Shown here piece by piece: positions 15,443 through 24,678 of a stretch of DNA of 64,000 nucleotides; position 1 is the first letter of the stretch; each line of letters opens with the position of its first letter. The DNA lies in NCBI RefSeq assembly GCF_023016115.1, contig NZ_JALKBH010000007.1, positions 80,888 through 144,887 on the forward strand. Direction: 5' to 3'. The notes beneath the pieces are model-generated. The model searched no databases, was not told where the DNA came from, and worked only from the letters and a program-made list of their open reading frames with translations. The position numbers and the translations under genes are program-made. The stretch comes from Alcanivorax sp. S6407. GTDB taxonomy: Bacteria; Pseudomonadota; Gammaproteobacteria; Pseudomonadales; Alcanivoracaceae.

Positions 15443-16649
15443 ACGAAAAGTTTTGTTTCTTCATCCATGGGATGATGCGTTCGAAGGCCTCCTCTATCTG
15501 ATCCAGGGAGGTGGAATAGCTGATGCGTAAGGCGCTTTTGCCGGCTTCGCCGAAGGTGTCGCCGGAGATGGTGCAGACGCCGGTTTCGCGGAGCATTTTC
15601 AGGGCTACGTTGGCGCCGTCTACGCCTTCCGGCAGTGACGGGAACAAATAGAAGGCGCCTTCCGGGCGGTAGCCAGTCAGGTGCGGGGTCTGTTCTACCA
15701 GTTCCACCAGTCGGTCCCGGCGTTGCTGGTATTCCTCCACCATGCTGTCGATAAACTGGTTGCTGCCGCGCAGGGCGGCTACCCCCGCCCACTGGCAGGG
15801 TGTATTGGCCACGGTGGTGGTGAACATATGGTAGCGGCGCAGTTTCTTGATGGCGCCCTGGCTGCCGATCAGCCAGCCCACGCGCATGCCCGCCATGGAA
15901 AAGGTTTTGGAAAAACTGCTGATCACCATCACATGATCCAGATCCGAGCAGCAGGACAGTACACTGGGATACTCCCGGCCGTCATAGATCAGGTGGTCAT
16001 ACACCTCGTCGCTGATCACGTGTATGCCGCGATACGCCGCTTCTTCCACGATGGCTTCAATGGTTTCCCGCGGATAGATGGTGCCGGTGGGATTGCTGGG
16101 TGAGTTGAGCACCACGGCAAAGGTGTTGGGCCCCATGGCATCAATCACTTCCTGCGGGTCCAGCTGATGATCATTTTCCGCCCGGGTGGCGATGTGTTTG
16201 ACGGTGCCGCCGTTCATGCGAATCAGCGGCCCATACAACATGAAAGAAGGGTCGGGGACGATAAACTCGCGTCCAGGAGCTGAGGTGGCCGTCAGAGCCA
16301 GGTAGATGGCCTCGGTGGCACCGGTGGTAATCATCAGGTTTTCCGGTGACAGCGGCCGGCCATAGCGTTTGCTGTAATAGTCTGCCAGCGCTTCCAGCAA
16401 TTCCGGCAGCCCGGCGTCCATGGTGTAGCCGGTCTGGCCTGCGTTCAGTGCGTCTACCCCGGCCTGGATGACATGGCTGGGAGGCTTGAAGTCTGGCTGG
16501 CCGATAGACAGGTGAATCACGTCGTCCATGTCCGCTGCCAGATTGACCATGCGGCGAATGCCGGGCACCGGAATGGTGAGCAACGCCGGGTTCCAGATCG
16601 GGTCTTCGCTTTCGTAGAAATCCGTGTCCAGATTGATATTGCCCATCAT
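15441..16649 (-). CDS. PLP-dependent class I/II aminotransferase
   Basis: 402 residues of the AspC/AAT fold-type I family. Recognisable elements are IHLSIGQPDFKPP, GYTMDAGLPELLEALADYY, ITTGATEAIYLAL, NSPSNPTGTIYPRE (PLP-binding Asn), VISDEVYDHLIY (Asp/Tyr) and SSFSKTFSMAGMRVGWLIG with the Schiff-base lysine at about 246, plus the C-terminal LRISYSTSLDQIEEA carrying the carboxylate-binding Arg. The substrate cannot be read from sequence; similar enzymes act on aromatic, aspartate or alanine-type amino acids. It is the last gene of a leftward block of catabolic enzymes starting at 23396. The end overlaps a heptamer arm by a base or two. Confidence 0.93.
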   Translation of the reverse strand: MMGNINLDTDFYESEDPIWNPALLTIPVPGIRRMVNLAADMDDVIHLSIGQPDFKPPSHVIQAGVDALNAGQTGYTMDAGLPELLEALADYYSKRYGRPLSPENLMITTGATEAIYLALTATSAPGREFIVPDPSFMLYGPLIRMNGGTVKHIATRAENDHQLDPQEVIDAMGPNTFAVVLNSPSNPTGTIYPRETIEAIVEEAAYRGIHVISDEVYDHLIYDGREYPSVLSCCSDLDHVMVISSFSKTFSMAGMRVGWLIGSQGAIKKLRRYHMFTTTVANTPCQWAGVAALRGSNQFIDSMVEEYQQRRDRLVELVEQTPHLTGYRPEGAFYLFPSLPEGVDGANVALKMLRETGVCTISGDTFGEAGKSALRISYSTSLDQIEEAFERIIPWMKKQNFS

Positions 16650-16680
16650 GTTCTCCTTTCCTGAAAAACCTTATCCGCAA

Positions 16681-16740
16681 GAGCGTTGCTTGTGGCGCGA
16701 TAACCATCGCCGGAATCGCGCCGCCAGCGACGCTCCTACA
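16681..16740. repeat. Small REP-like palindrome
   Basis: GAGCGTTGCTTGTGGCGCGAT is inverted against ATCGCGCCGCCAGCGACGCTC with a short loop. The ends (GAGCG...GCGCGAT) match the arms at 58527-58823. Confidence 0.7.
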
Positions 16741-16748
16741 GAGAGGGG

Positions 16749-18155
16749 TTATTCCTGCAGCATCGGCGGCAGGTGCACGAACGGTTGTGCCTGTTCGAAG
16801 GCGTGGCCGGCGGCGAGTACCCGGGCGTCATCGAAGCGGGCACCGACAATCTGCAGCCCCATGGGCAGACCGTTGCTGTTCAGCCCCATGGGCACGGACA
16901 GCGCTGGCTGGCCTGTCATGTTGAAGGGGTAGGTAAATGGCGTCCATGTGGGCCAGCGGGTGCTGGGCCAGTCCACCGGCACTTCACGGTTGGTGTCGAA
17001 GGCTTCGATGGGCAAGGTAGGAGTGATCAGCAGATCGTATTTGGTATGGAACACCGCCATGCGTTCACTCACTGCCATGCGCTCGTTCATGGCACCGAGA
17101 TAATCCAGCATACTCAACTTTTCTGCCTTGCTGGCGACTTCCACCAGGGCCGGGTCCATCAGACTGCGTTGACGGTCGCCCAGGTCGCGCATGGCATTGG
17201 CTGCACCGCTGTAGAACAGATGGCTGAAAGCGGCCAATGGATTGCTGAAGCCCGGGTCGGCTTCGGTGACAATGGCGCCCAATGCCTCGAAGACTTTGGC
17301 GGCTTCCTTGAAGGCCTTGTCGATTTCCCCGTCCACGTCCACATAACCCAGGTTGGGGCTCATGGCGATCTTCAGCCCTTTCATGGGCTGGTGCAGTTCG
17401 CGCACGTAATCAATGTGACGGCGTGGGGCGGCAAGGCTGTCACGTGGATCTGCCTCGGTCATCACGTTCATCATCAGCGCTGCATCGGCCACGGTGCGCG
17501 TCATCGGGCCCGCATGGGCGAGGGTGCCAAACGGACTGGCCGGCCAGTGGGGCACCTCGCTGAAGGTGGGCTTGTGGCCGACGATGCCACAGAAGCCGGC
17601 AGGGATACGGATAGAGCCTCCGGCATCGGTACCCAGCGCCAGCGGTGCCATGCCTGCTGCGACGGCGGCTGAACTGCCGCCACTGCTGCCACCGGCGGTT
17701 TTGCTCGGATCCCAGGGGTTGTTGGTGGGGCCGCACAGGGGGCTATCAGTTATCCCTTTCCAGCCGAACTCGGGGGTGGTGGTCTTGCCAAGCGGAACAT
17801 AGCCGTGCCGTTCCAGGGCGGCCACGGCAGGGGATCGCTTGTTCAGGGTGGATTCCGGGTCGATGGTTTTTGAACCCTTCACCGTGGGCCACATGGGCGT
17901 GAGGAACACATCCTTGACCGCCACCGGCACGCCATCCAGCAATCCTTCTGAGGTGCCGTCCTGATAGCGTTGCTCGGATTCCCTGGCCCAGTTGAGGGTG
18001 GTTTCCCGATCAATCAGACACCAGGCATTGAGTGCATCATCGTGCTGCTCAATATGGTCCAGCAGGCTGGAGCAGACTTCCACCGGCGATAATGCGCCGG
18101 TCTGGTAAGCGGCTTTGAGTGCCTGGGCACTCATGGTCAGTAGTTCCTTGCTCAT
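16749..18155 (-). CDS. Amidase (amidase-signature family)
   Basis: 468 residues from the ATG at 18155, which has a perfect AGGAGGT ribosome site; the extension to 18194 is not supported. The Ser-cisSer-Lys triad is visible: Lys in PVAVKDVFL (about 81), and the serines in KTAGGSSGGSSAAVAAG and LGTDAGGSIRIPAGF. The family hydrolyses amides, nitriles' amide products, or acts as GatA-like glutaminase; the true gatA is elsewhere (42271-43743), so this is a catabolic or detoxifying amidase. It lies downstream of the D-2-hydroxyacid dehydrogenase in the leftward block. Substrate unknown. Confidence 0.92.
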   Translation of the reverse strand: MSKELLTMSAQALKAAYQTGALSPVEVCSSLLDHIEQHDDALNAWCLIDRETTLNWARESEQRYQDGTSEGLLDGVPVAVKDVFLTPMWPTVKGSKTIDPESTLNKRSPAVAALERHGYVPLGKTTTPEFGWKGITDSPLCGPTNNPWDPSKTAGGSSGGSSAAVAAGMAPLALGTDAGGSIRIPAGFCGIVGHKPTFSEVPHWPASPFGTLAHAGPMTRTVADAALMMNVMTEADPRDSLAAPRRHIDYVRELHQPMKGLKIAMSPNLGYVDVDGEIDKAFKEAAKVFEALGAIVTEADPGFSNPLAAFSHLFYSGAANAMRDLGDRQRSLMDPALVEVASKAEKLSMLDYLGAMNERMAVSERMAVFHTKYDLLITPTLPIEAFDTNREVPVDWPSTRWPTWTPFTYPFNMTGQPALSVPMGLNSNGLPMGLQIVGARFDDARVLAAGHAFEQAQPFVHLPPMLQE

Positions 18156-18217
18156 CGGCGTACCTCCTGGTTTGACGCTCATGCCGTGGGCCATGCGCAG
18201 GCAGCCTGCGTCTGGCT

Positions 18218-19189
18218 TCAGGCATTACTTACATAGCCATGTTCCTTGCTGACGGGATTGTTGAGGGCTTCGCCCGTTTGCCAGCGTTGAAAGTTATCGA
18301 CAAATTGTTGACCCAGTGCTGCCCGCCAGCCGATGAAGTCGCCGGCCATATGGGCAGAGATCATCACGTTGGGTTCATCCCACAGCGGATGATCGGCACG
18401 CAGGGGTTCTTCTTCAAACACATCCAGGGCAGCGCCGCCCAGCCGACCACTCTGTAAGGCAGCCAGCAGTGCCGCAGTGTCGACGATGGGGCCCCGCCCC
18501 ACATTGACCAGTACCGCGCCGGGTTTCATGCGCAGGAACTGGTCGGCATCGAACAGGCCTTCCGTATCCGGGGTCAGTGGGGCGGTAATAATCACGTGGT
18601 CCGCATCAGCCAGCAGAGCGGGGAGATCCTGCTGGGCATGCACTTTGTCAAAGGCGGCATCGTCCCGTGCATTGCGAGCGGTACCCACCACGCTGACGCC
18701 CAGGGCGCCGAGCAGGGTGGCGACTTCACGGCCAATGGACCCGGCACCGACCACTACGGCACGGGTGCCTCGCAGCAGCGCGGTCTCCCGGTGCTGCCAG
18801 CGGTGTTCCTTCATCAGGGAAAGGTTGGTGAGGGTGTCCTTGGCAAACATCAGCAGGGCGCCGAGCACGTATTCGGCAATGCCGCGATCAAAGATGCCGC
18901 GGGCATTGGTGACCACGATGTCGCTGTGGCGAATCGGATCAATCATCAGGGCATCCACACCGGCACTGGTAGCGTGTACCCAGCGCACCGGACAGTTCTC
19001 CGGCCAGACCTCTGCCAACATCTCGGTACGAAAATCCGTTACCACCAGAACCTCGCTGACCGGCAGCGCCGCTTCCAGCTCGGCACGGGTACGTGCCTCA
19101 CGCACCTCGGCCTGACCGGCAAGGGAATCCAGCCCGGGCAGGCTGGGTTCGTCTTCGGCGAGCAGGACGGTGATGGTGGGTTGTGTCAT
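18218..19189 (-). CDS. D-2-hydroxyacid dehydrogenase family protein
   Basis: 323 residues from ATG 19189, chosen for the AAGGAG site upstream. The Rossmann motif VVVGAGSIGREVATLLGALG (about 133-152) binds NAD(P). The catalytic set is Arg in VNVGRGPIVDTAAL, Glu in DVFEEEPL and His in MISAHMAG. It would reduce a 2-oxoacid or oxidise a D-2-hydroxyacid; the N-terminal catalytic half is divergent, so the substrate is open. It sits between the class III aminotransferase and the amidase, and could handle an oxoacid made by one of the block's aminotransferases. That link is inference. Confidence 0.92.
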   Translation of the reverse strand: MTQPTITVLLAEDEPSLPGLDSLAGQAEVREARTRAELEAALPVSEVLVVTDFRTEMLAEVWPENCPVRWVHATSAGVDALMIDPIRHSDIVVTNARGIFDRGIAEYVLGALLMFAKDTLTNLSLMKEHRWQHRETALLRGTRAVVVGAGSIGREVATLLGALGVSVVGTARNARDDAAFDKVHAQQDLPALLADADHVIITAPLTPDTEGLFDADQFLRMKPGAVLVNVGRGPIVDTAALLAALQSGRLGGAALDVFEEEPLRADHPLWDEPNVMISAHMAGDFIGWRAALGQQFVDNFQRWQTGEALNNPVSKEHGYVSNA

Positions 19190-19204
19190 TAAAACTCCTT
19201 CTTT

Positions 19205-19360
19205 AGCTACAAGCGGCAAGCTACAAGCTTCAACGCGCGATAGGCCTGATCCTTTTCAGACTCTGCGCCCGCGATTGTGCTGTGGGTGCGGCGGAAACCG
19301 CTTTCAACTGCAAGATACTGAGTCGCGTTGTAGCTTGCAGCCTGGAGCTTGTTGCTGCTT
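19205..19360. repeat. Heptamer element, GTAGCTT dialect
   Basis: The left arm (19205-19240) contains AGCTACAAGCGGCAAGCTAC and CAACGCG. The right arm (19323-19360) contains CGCGTTGTAGCTTGCAGCCT and GGAGCTTG. They are inverted, about 85 bases apart, and fill the gap between two genes of the catabolic block. Confidence 0.8.
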
Positions 19361-19361
19361 T

Positions 19362-20609
19362 TCAGGTTTCTTTCAGTGCGGCTTCGAACAGGCCTACGGC
19401 TTTTTCGATTTCCGCTTCGGTGACGGTCAGTGGCGGTAGCCATCGCACCACTTGTCCCTGGCTTCCGCAGCGCAGCATCAGCATGCCATTCTGCTCGCAG
19501 TGTTTGAGAATGCGCGCGGCGCGATCGCCGTCGGGCTTGTGCGGCGCGCTGACCATTTCCACGCCGAGCATCAGGCCGGCACCGCGGATTTCGTCAATGC
19601 CGTCGTATTCCTTCTGCAGGCCTTCCAGGTGGCTGCGCAGTTCACCGCCGAGTTTTTCGGCACGGGCCACCAGTTGTTCTTCCTCGATGACATCCAGGGT
19701 TGCCAGTGCCGCTGCGCAGGCCACTGCATTGGCGCCGTAGGTGCCGCCCTGAGAACCGGGATAACCGTGGTTCATCAGCTCCTTGCTGGCGGCAATGGCC
19801 GACAGCGGGTAGCCGCTGGCCAGCCCCTTGGCGGTAATGATCATGTCCGGTTTTACGCCATAGTGTTCATGGCTCCAGAACTTGCCGGTGCGTCCATAGC
19901 CAGCCTGGATCTCATCGGCGATCAGCAGGATGCCGTGCTTGTCACAACGTTCCCGCAATCCTTTCATGAAGGCTTCGGTGGCCGGGTAGTAGCCATATTC
20001 ACCCTGTACCGGCTCGATGATCATGGCGGCGGTGTCCGCCGGATTGCACTCGGTGGCAAAGATATGATCGAGCTCATGCAGGCAGGCGGCGACGCATTCA
20101 TCCATGTCCTGGTTATAGCGATAGGCATGGGGGAAGGGGGCAATGCTGACCCCGGCCATGAGTGGCTGCCAGCCGGTGCGGACCTTGCTGGTGGAGGTGG
20201 TCAGTGAGGCGGCCGCCAAAGTGCGGCCATGAAAGCCGCCCCGGAAGGCAATCAGGTTGGTGCGGCCGGTGGCCTGGCGTGCCAGGCGCACGGCGGCTTC
20301 CACGGATTCACTGCCAGAGTTGGAAAAGGCAACGGCATCCAGTCCCTGGGGCAGGTGCGCATAGAGACGATCAGTAAGGGCCAGCATGTTGGGGTGAGTG
20401 ACGGTGGCGTACTGGGCATGGACCAGTTTGGCGACCTGTTCCTGGGCAGCCGCCACCACCTTCGGGTGGCAGTGGCCGGTGGCCGTGACGCCAATGCCGG
20501 ACGTGAAGTCCAGCCAGCGGTTGCCGTCCTTGTCGTAGAGCCAGCTTCCTTCGCCGCGCTCCGCACAAATGCCGCTGGACTGTACCAGCAGGGGGGACAG
20601 ATGACTCAT
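19362..20609 (-). CDS. Class III aminotransferase, 4-aminobutyrate-type
   Basis: 415 residues, the length of GabT-like enzymes. Motifs: WLDFTSGIGVTATGHCHPKV, AVAFSNSGSESVEAAVRLAR, FRGGFHGRTLAA, MIIEPVQGEYGY, LLIADEIQAGYGRTG (the Asp that binds the PLP ring nitrogen) and DMIITAKGLASGYPLSA with the Schiff-base lysine (about 268). It transfers an amino group from an omega-amino acid to a 2-oxoacid, giving a semialdehyde. The semialdehyde dehydrogenase at 21939-23396 in the same block would oxidise it. GABA as the substrate is plausible but not provable; beta-alanine, ornithine-type or other omega-amines are alternatives. Confidence 0.93.
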   Translation of the reverse strand: MSHLSPLLVQSSGICAERGEGSWLYDKDGNRWLDFTSGIGVTATGHCHPKVVAAAQEQVAKLVHAQYATVTHPNMLALTDRLYAHLPQGLDAVAFSNSGSESVEAAVRLARQATGRTNLIAFRGGFHGRTLAAASLTTSTSKVRTGWQPLMAGVSIAPFPHAYRYNQDMDECVAACLHELDHIFATECNPADTAAMIIEPVQGEYGYYPATEAFMKGLRERCDKHGILLIADEIQAGYGRTGKFWSHEHYGVKPDMIITAKGLASGYPLSAIAASKELMNHGYPGSQGGTYGANAVACAAALATLDVIEEEQLVARAEKLGGELRSHLEGLQKEYDGIDEIRGAGLMLGVEMVSAPHKPDGDRAARILKHCEQNGMLMLRCGSQGQVVRWLPPLTVTEAEIEKAVGLFEAALKET

Positions 20610-20643
20610 GGCGCCTCCTTTCTGTCGCGCTTTGGCGTCGGGT

Positions 20644-21777
20644 TTATCCCGCCGCCAGTCGTTGACTCAGTCGTTGCCCGGTTTCTCTTGTTCCCGAGAA
20701 AGCGTGTTTCATATCTTCTGCAATCAGGTCATGCAGATGTTGTGCCGCATTGCCGATGGCCGGGTGTTTCGGGGCCAGATGATCGAGCAACATGGCAAGA
20801 CTCATCAGGGTGGCTCTGGGGTCGGCCATGTTACGGCCGGCAATGTCCGGGGCGCTGCCATGCACCGGCTCGAACAGGGCCGGGATGCGTTCGTCGGCGG
20901 GATTCAGATTGGCCGAGGGAGCCAGCCCGGGGCCACCACACAGTACTGCAGCAAGGTCGGTAAGAATGTCGCCATGCAGGTTGCTGGCGACCACCACATC
21001 GAAGCGCCAGGGGCACTGCACGAACTTCATGCAGGCGGCATCCACCAGCTCGTGGTGGGTATCCACATCGGGATATTCCCGGGCAATGCGCGCAAAGGTT
21101 TCGGTGTACAGGTCGCCCCAGAAGGGCTGCGCATTGCGCTTGGTGATCAGACAGACCTGGGCGTGTTTGTCGCCCTTGAACTGACGCGGGCTATGCCGCT
21201 GGGCGGCGCGCTGACGGGCCCGTTCAAAGGCATGGCGAATCAGCCGCTCGGTGGCGCCGGCGGTGAACACTTCCACCTGGGTGGCCACTTCGCTGGGAGT
21301 GCCAGCGCGTAGTCGGCCCCCCTGGTTGCTGTATTCCCCTTCGCTGTTTTCGCGAATTACCAGCATGTCCACGTCATTGGCACGGGAGTCGGCAAGATAC
21401 TGTGGTGCACCGGGTAACCAGCGCGCGGGACGCTCGCAGGCCCACAGGTTGAGTTCCTTGCGCAGGGCCAGAAGCGGGGCGAGCGAGATGCTGTCGGACA
21501 GCACATAGCGCTGCGGATCATCTATGGGACCGGGATCGCCCAGGGCGCCGAGCAGGATGGCGTCAAAGCCACGCAACAGGTCCACGCCATCGGCTGGCAT
21601 CATCTCGCCGTGTTGCTGATGCCAGTCATGGGAAGGCCAGGGGAAGGATTGCAGCTCCACCGGTAACTGAAACCGTGATACCAGTTCCGCAAGAATCTCC
21701 GCGGCAACGGTCATGACTTCCGGGCCGATGCCGTCTCCGGGGAGTAGTGCAATCTTCAGCGTTTCGGTCATCCGCAA
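20644..21777 (-). CDS. Isocitrate/isopropylmalate-family dehydrogenase, tartrate/D-malate type
   Basis: 377 residues of the beta-decarboxylating dehydrogenase family. Nucleotide and metal site motifs: LLPGDGIGPEVM, LRKELNLWACERP (substrate-binding arginines), VIRENSEGEYSNQGG (characteristic of tartrate/D-malate dehydrogenases rather than LeuB), CLITKRNAQ with the catalytic Lys, and SNLHGDILTDLAAVLCGGPGL with metal-binding aspartates. It oxidises and decarboxylates a 2-hydroxyacid such as D-malate or tartrate using NAD. It lies 34 bases upstream of the class III aminotransferase, so these two are very likely co-transcribed. The exact substrate is uncertain. Confidence 0.9.
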   Translation of the reverse strand: MRMTETLKIALLPGDGIGPEVMTVAAEILAELVSRFQLPVELQSFPWPSHDWHQQHGEMMPADGVDLLRGFDAILLGALGDPGPIDDPQRYVLSDSISLAPLLALRKELNLWACERPARWLPGAPQYLADSRANDVDMLVIRENSEGEYSNQGGRLRAGTPSEVATQVEVFTAGATERLIRHAFERARQRAAQRHSPRQFKGDKHAQVCLITKRNAQPFWGDLYTETFARIAREYPDVDTHHELVDAACMKFVQCPWRFDVVVASNLHGDILTDLAAVLCGGPGLAPSANLNPADERIPALFEPVHGSAPDIAGRNMADPRATLMSLAMLLDHLAPKHPAIGNAAQHLHDLIAEDMKHAFSGTRETGQRLSQRLAAG

Positions 21778-21785
21778 CTCCTTCT

Positions 21786-21940
21786 GAAGCTACAAGCCTC
21801 AAGCTACAAGCGGCAACACGGGACAGGTATGAGCAATCTGCTTAGTCCTGAGCCAGCGATTCATGGGGGAAAGCGCGGGTCTAATGCCTTTCAGTGTTAA
21901 CTGACCATTCTTCGCGTTGTAGCTTGCGGCTTGTAGCTTT
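21786..21940. repeat. Heptamer element, GTAGCTT dialect
   Basis: The left arm (21786-21820) has AGCTACAAGCCTCAAGCTAC; the right arm (21912-21940) has CGCGTTGTAGCTTGCGGCTT. The arms are inverted about 90 bases apart and fill the gap between the dehydrogenase and the aldehyde dehydrogenase gene. Confidence 0.8.
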
Positions 21941-23396
21941 AATTCCCCATGCAGAGGTATTTTTCTTCCAGGTACTCATCCATGCCCTGGTGGGAACCTT
22001 CCCGGCCGAGGCCGGATTCCTTGACCCCACCGAACGGCGCGGCGGCGTTGGAGATGATGCCTTCGTTAACGCCGACCATGCCGCTTTCCAGTGCCTCGGC
22101 GACACGCCAGCAGCGATGAATGTTGTTACTGTAGAAGTAGGCGGCCAGCCCGTACGGCGTATCGTTGGCGATGCGAACGGCTTCGTCCTCATCCTTGAAG
22201 GTGATCACCGCAGCCAGTGGTCCGAAGGTTTCTTCCAGGCAAAGCTGGGCATCCTGGGTAACACCGGTGATCAGGGTGGGCTGCACGAAGCTGCCACCCT
22301 TTTCATGGCGTTGACCGCCGGTGACCACTTTGGCGCCTTTGCCCAGCGCATCTTCAATGTGCTCCATGACCTTGTCGGCGGCGCCACGGTTGATCAGGGC
22401 GGCCTGGGTAACGCCATCCTCAAGACCGTCACCAATCTTCATGGCTTCGATGGCGTTCTTGAGTTTTTCTACGAACGCGTCGTGCACGCTGTCCTGTACC
22501 AGGAAACGGTTCACGCACACGCAGGTCTGGCCGGTGTTGCGAAACTTGCTGGCCATGGCGCCTTCCACGGCCTTGTCCAGATCGGCATCGTCAAACACGA
22601 TGAAGGGGGCATTGCCGCCCAGTTCCAGTGAGACCTTCTGAATGTGCTTGGCACACTGTGCCATCAGCTTGCTGCCCACCTCGGTGGAGCCGGTAAAGCT
22701 GAGCTTGCGGACAATGGTGGAGTCCGTCAGGGCGGTGGAAATGGCGCCGGCGCTGCCGGTAATCACATTGAATACGCCAGCGGGAATGCCTGCCCGCTCT
22801 GCCAGTTCGGCAAGTGCCAGAGCAGAGTAGGGGGTCGCACTGGCGGGTTTGACTACCATGGTGCAGCCGGCGGCAAGGGCCGCGCCGGCCTTGCGGGTAA
22901 TCATGGAAGAGGGGAAGTTCCAGGGAGTAATGGCGGCAGTGACACCAATCGGTTGCTTGATCACTACGATGTGCTGGCCGGGCTTGGCGCCGGGAATGGT
23001 GTCGCCGTAGGCGCGCCGGGCTTCTTCGGCAAACCATTTCAGGAAGGAGGCGGCGTAGGCGATTTCACCCCTGGCTTCGGCCAGTGGCTTGCCCTGTTCC
23101 AGGGTCATCAGCCGGCCCAGGTCGTCCTGATGCTGCATCATCAAGTCATGCCAGGCTTCCAGCAGGTTGGCGCGTTCGGCGGCGGTCTTGTCCCGCCAGG
23201 CGGGAAAAGCCGCATCGGCAGCGGCGATGGCCTTGTTGGTTTCTGCCTCCCCCATGCGAGGGACCTTGCCCAGCACGGTTTCGGTGGCGGGATTATCTAC
23301 CTCAATGGTGCTGCCATCATCGGCATCACACCACTGCCCACCGATGTAGCATTGCTCACGAAAAAGGGCCTGCTCAGAAAGCTTCACTGCGGTCAT
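21939..23396 (-). CDS. gabD: Succinate-semialdehyde dehydrogenase-like aldehyde dehydrogenase
   Basis: 485 residues, the GabD length. Motifs: ITPWNFPSSMITRKAGAALA (cofactor binding), FTGSTEVGSKLM, VSLELGGNAPFIVFDDAD with the general-base Glu (about 258), NTGQTCVCVNRF with the catalytic Cys (about 292), and EETFGPLAAV. GabD oxidises succinic semialdehyde to succinate, the last step of GABA use, and the nearby class III aminotransferase could provide that substrate. It is the first gene of the leftward catabolic block, so the block's main promoter is probably in 23397-23495. GabD is the closest fit, but related semialdehyde dehydrogenases cannot be excluded. Confidence 0.88.
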   Translation of the reverse strand: MTAVKLSEQALFREQCYIGGQWCDADDGSTIEVDNPATETVLGKVPRMGEAETNKAIAAADAAFPAWRDKTAAERANLLEAWHDLMMQHQDDLGRLMTLEQGKPLAEARGEIAYAASFLKWFAEEARRAYGDTIPGAKPGQHIVVIKQPIGVTAAITPWNFPSSMITRKAGAALAAGCTMVVKPASATPYSALALAELAERAGIPAGVFNVITGSAGAISTALTDSTIVRKLSFTGSTEVGSKLMAQCAKHIQKVSLELGGNAPFIVFDDADLDKAVEGAMASKFRNTGQTCVCVNRFLVQDSVHDAFVEKLKNAIEAMKIGDGLEDGVTQAALINRGAADKVMEHIEDALGKGAKVVTGGQRHEKGGSFVQPTLITGVTQDAQLCLEETFGPLAAVITFKDEDEAVRIANDTPYGLAAYFYSNNIHRCWRVAEALESGMVGVNEGIISNAAAPFGGVKESGLGREGSHQGMDEYLEEKYLCMGN

Positions 23397-23699
23397 TCCG
23401 GGTCTCCTTGCGAAAGCGTCTGTCTTTCACGCTAGCAAAGGAGGCTCAGATGTCCATGCCGAATTGCAAAAATCGGTTTGGGGTCTAAGGATTTAACGCG
23501 ACACGCATCACGCAGCACGCAACAACGCGGGCTGGAGTCGGAGTGGAAAAAGAAGGAGGGGAGCCGCGATTCAGCGTCACACTTTGCGGGCGATGCGATG
23601 CGATGCGAGGCGAGGCGATGGGGACGCGGCTCAGGGGGTGTCGGTTGGCACCGGGCATGAGCCGCGTTGTTGCGTGCTGCGTGTTGCTTGAAGCGGATC
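23397..23699. other. 303-bp intergenic stretch between gabD-like gene and suhB
   Basis: The first 100 bases must carry the promoter of the catabolic block. The rest is a heptamer element (23496-23695) whose spacer contains a short tandem run of GCGAT/GCGAG words at 23589-23620. No protein gene is seen. Confidence 0.6.
23496..23695. repeat. Heptamer element, GTTGCGT dialect, long spacer
   Basis: CGCAGCACGCAACAACGCG in the left arm is perfectly inverted in the right arm (CGCGTTGTTGCGTGCTGCG), about 130 bases apart. The spacer holds degenerate tandem GCGATGCGAGGCGAG words. Confidence 0.85.
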
Positions 23700-24518
23700 C
23701 TACCGTCGCAGACCGTCGGTGAGGTGCGGTTTGATCTTTTGCAGCAGGCCCTTGAAGACTTTCGGGCTGCCGGCGACGACGCCGCCGCTTTCCAGGAATT
23801 TGTGGCCACCGCTCAGATCGCCGACCAGACCACCGGCTTCGGTGATCAGCAGGGCGCCAGCGGCCATGTCCCATTCGGCCAGGCCGAATTCGAAGAAGCC
23901 GTCGAGGCGGCCGGCGGCCAGCCAGGCCAGGTCCAGGGCGGCGGAGCCGGGACGGCGCAGACCGGCAGTGCTGGCAGCGATGTCGGCGAACATGCCCAGA
24001 TAGGCGTCCATGAACGGGGCCTGATCCTTGCGGAACGGGAAGCCGGTGCCGATCAGGCAGCCTTCCAGACCGGGGCGGTTGGTGCAGCGGATGCGACGGC
24101 CATTGAGGGCGGCGCCGCGGCCGCGGCTGGCAGTGAATTCTTCATCGCGATTCGGATCATAGATGACCGCATGCTCCACCTTGCCCTTGTACTTGAGGGC
24201 GATGGAAACACAGAACTGCGGGAAGCCATGGATGAAGTTGGTGGTGCCATCCAGCGGATCGATGACCCAAAGGTAGTCAGCGCCTTCACCCTTGCCTTCG
24301 ATGATGCCGGATTCTTCGGCGAGGATGCCGTGGTCCGGGTAGGCTTTGAGGATGGTTTCGATGATGCGCTTTTCAGCCGCACGATCCACTTCGGTGACGA
24401 AGTCGTTCATGCCCTTCTTGGTGACAGACACCGGATCACTGCTTTCCGCAGCGCGTCGAATCAGGTTACCCGCGGAACGGGCGGCTCGCAGGGCGATATT
24501 CACTTGCGGCGCATGCAT
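23700..24518 (-). CDS. suhB: Inositol-1-monophosphatase family protein SuhB
   Basis: 272 residues from ATG 24518; the long extension to 24761 overlaps trmJ and is not real. It begins [19 protein letters not shown] like SuhB. Metal and catalytic motifs: ILAEESGI (Glu), [19 protein letters not shown] (the two aspartates) and [15 protein letters not shown]. SuhB dephosphorylates inositol monophosphate in vitro, but in gammaproteobacteria its main known role is in the rRNA antitermination complex with Nus factors and in ribosome maturation. It is divergent from trmJ, as in pseudomonads. Confidence 0.95.
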   Translation of the reverse strand: MHAPQVNIALRAARSAGNLIRRAAESSDPVSVTKKGMNDFVTEVDRAAEKRIIETILKAYPDHGILAEESGIIEGKGEGADYLWVIDPLDGTTNFIHGFPQFCVSIALKYKGKVEHAVIYDPNRDEEFTASRGRGAALNGRRIRCTNRPGLEGCLIGTGFPFRKDQAPFMDAYLGMFADIAASTAGLRRPGSAALDLAWLAAGRLDGFFEFGLAEWDMAAGALLITEAGGLVGDLSGGHKFLESGGVVAGSPKVFKGLLQKIKPHLTDGLRR

Positions 24519-24678
24519 GCGTCTGTCCTCAAAAAAGTCATTAGGGCTGTCAAAGAACGCCGGTAGACAGGGTGAGACCCTGACCGGGGCGCGGATTGTA
24601 GCAGAGCTCGGGCGTTCTGGGCAGCGCTCATGATAACATTGCCATCTTTTACGACCAGACCTCTGTACAGGAACGCTG

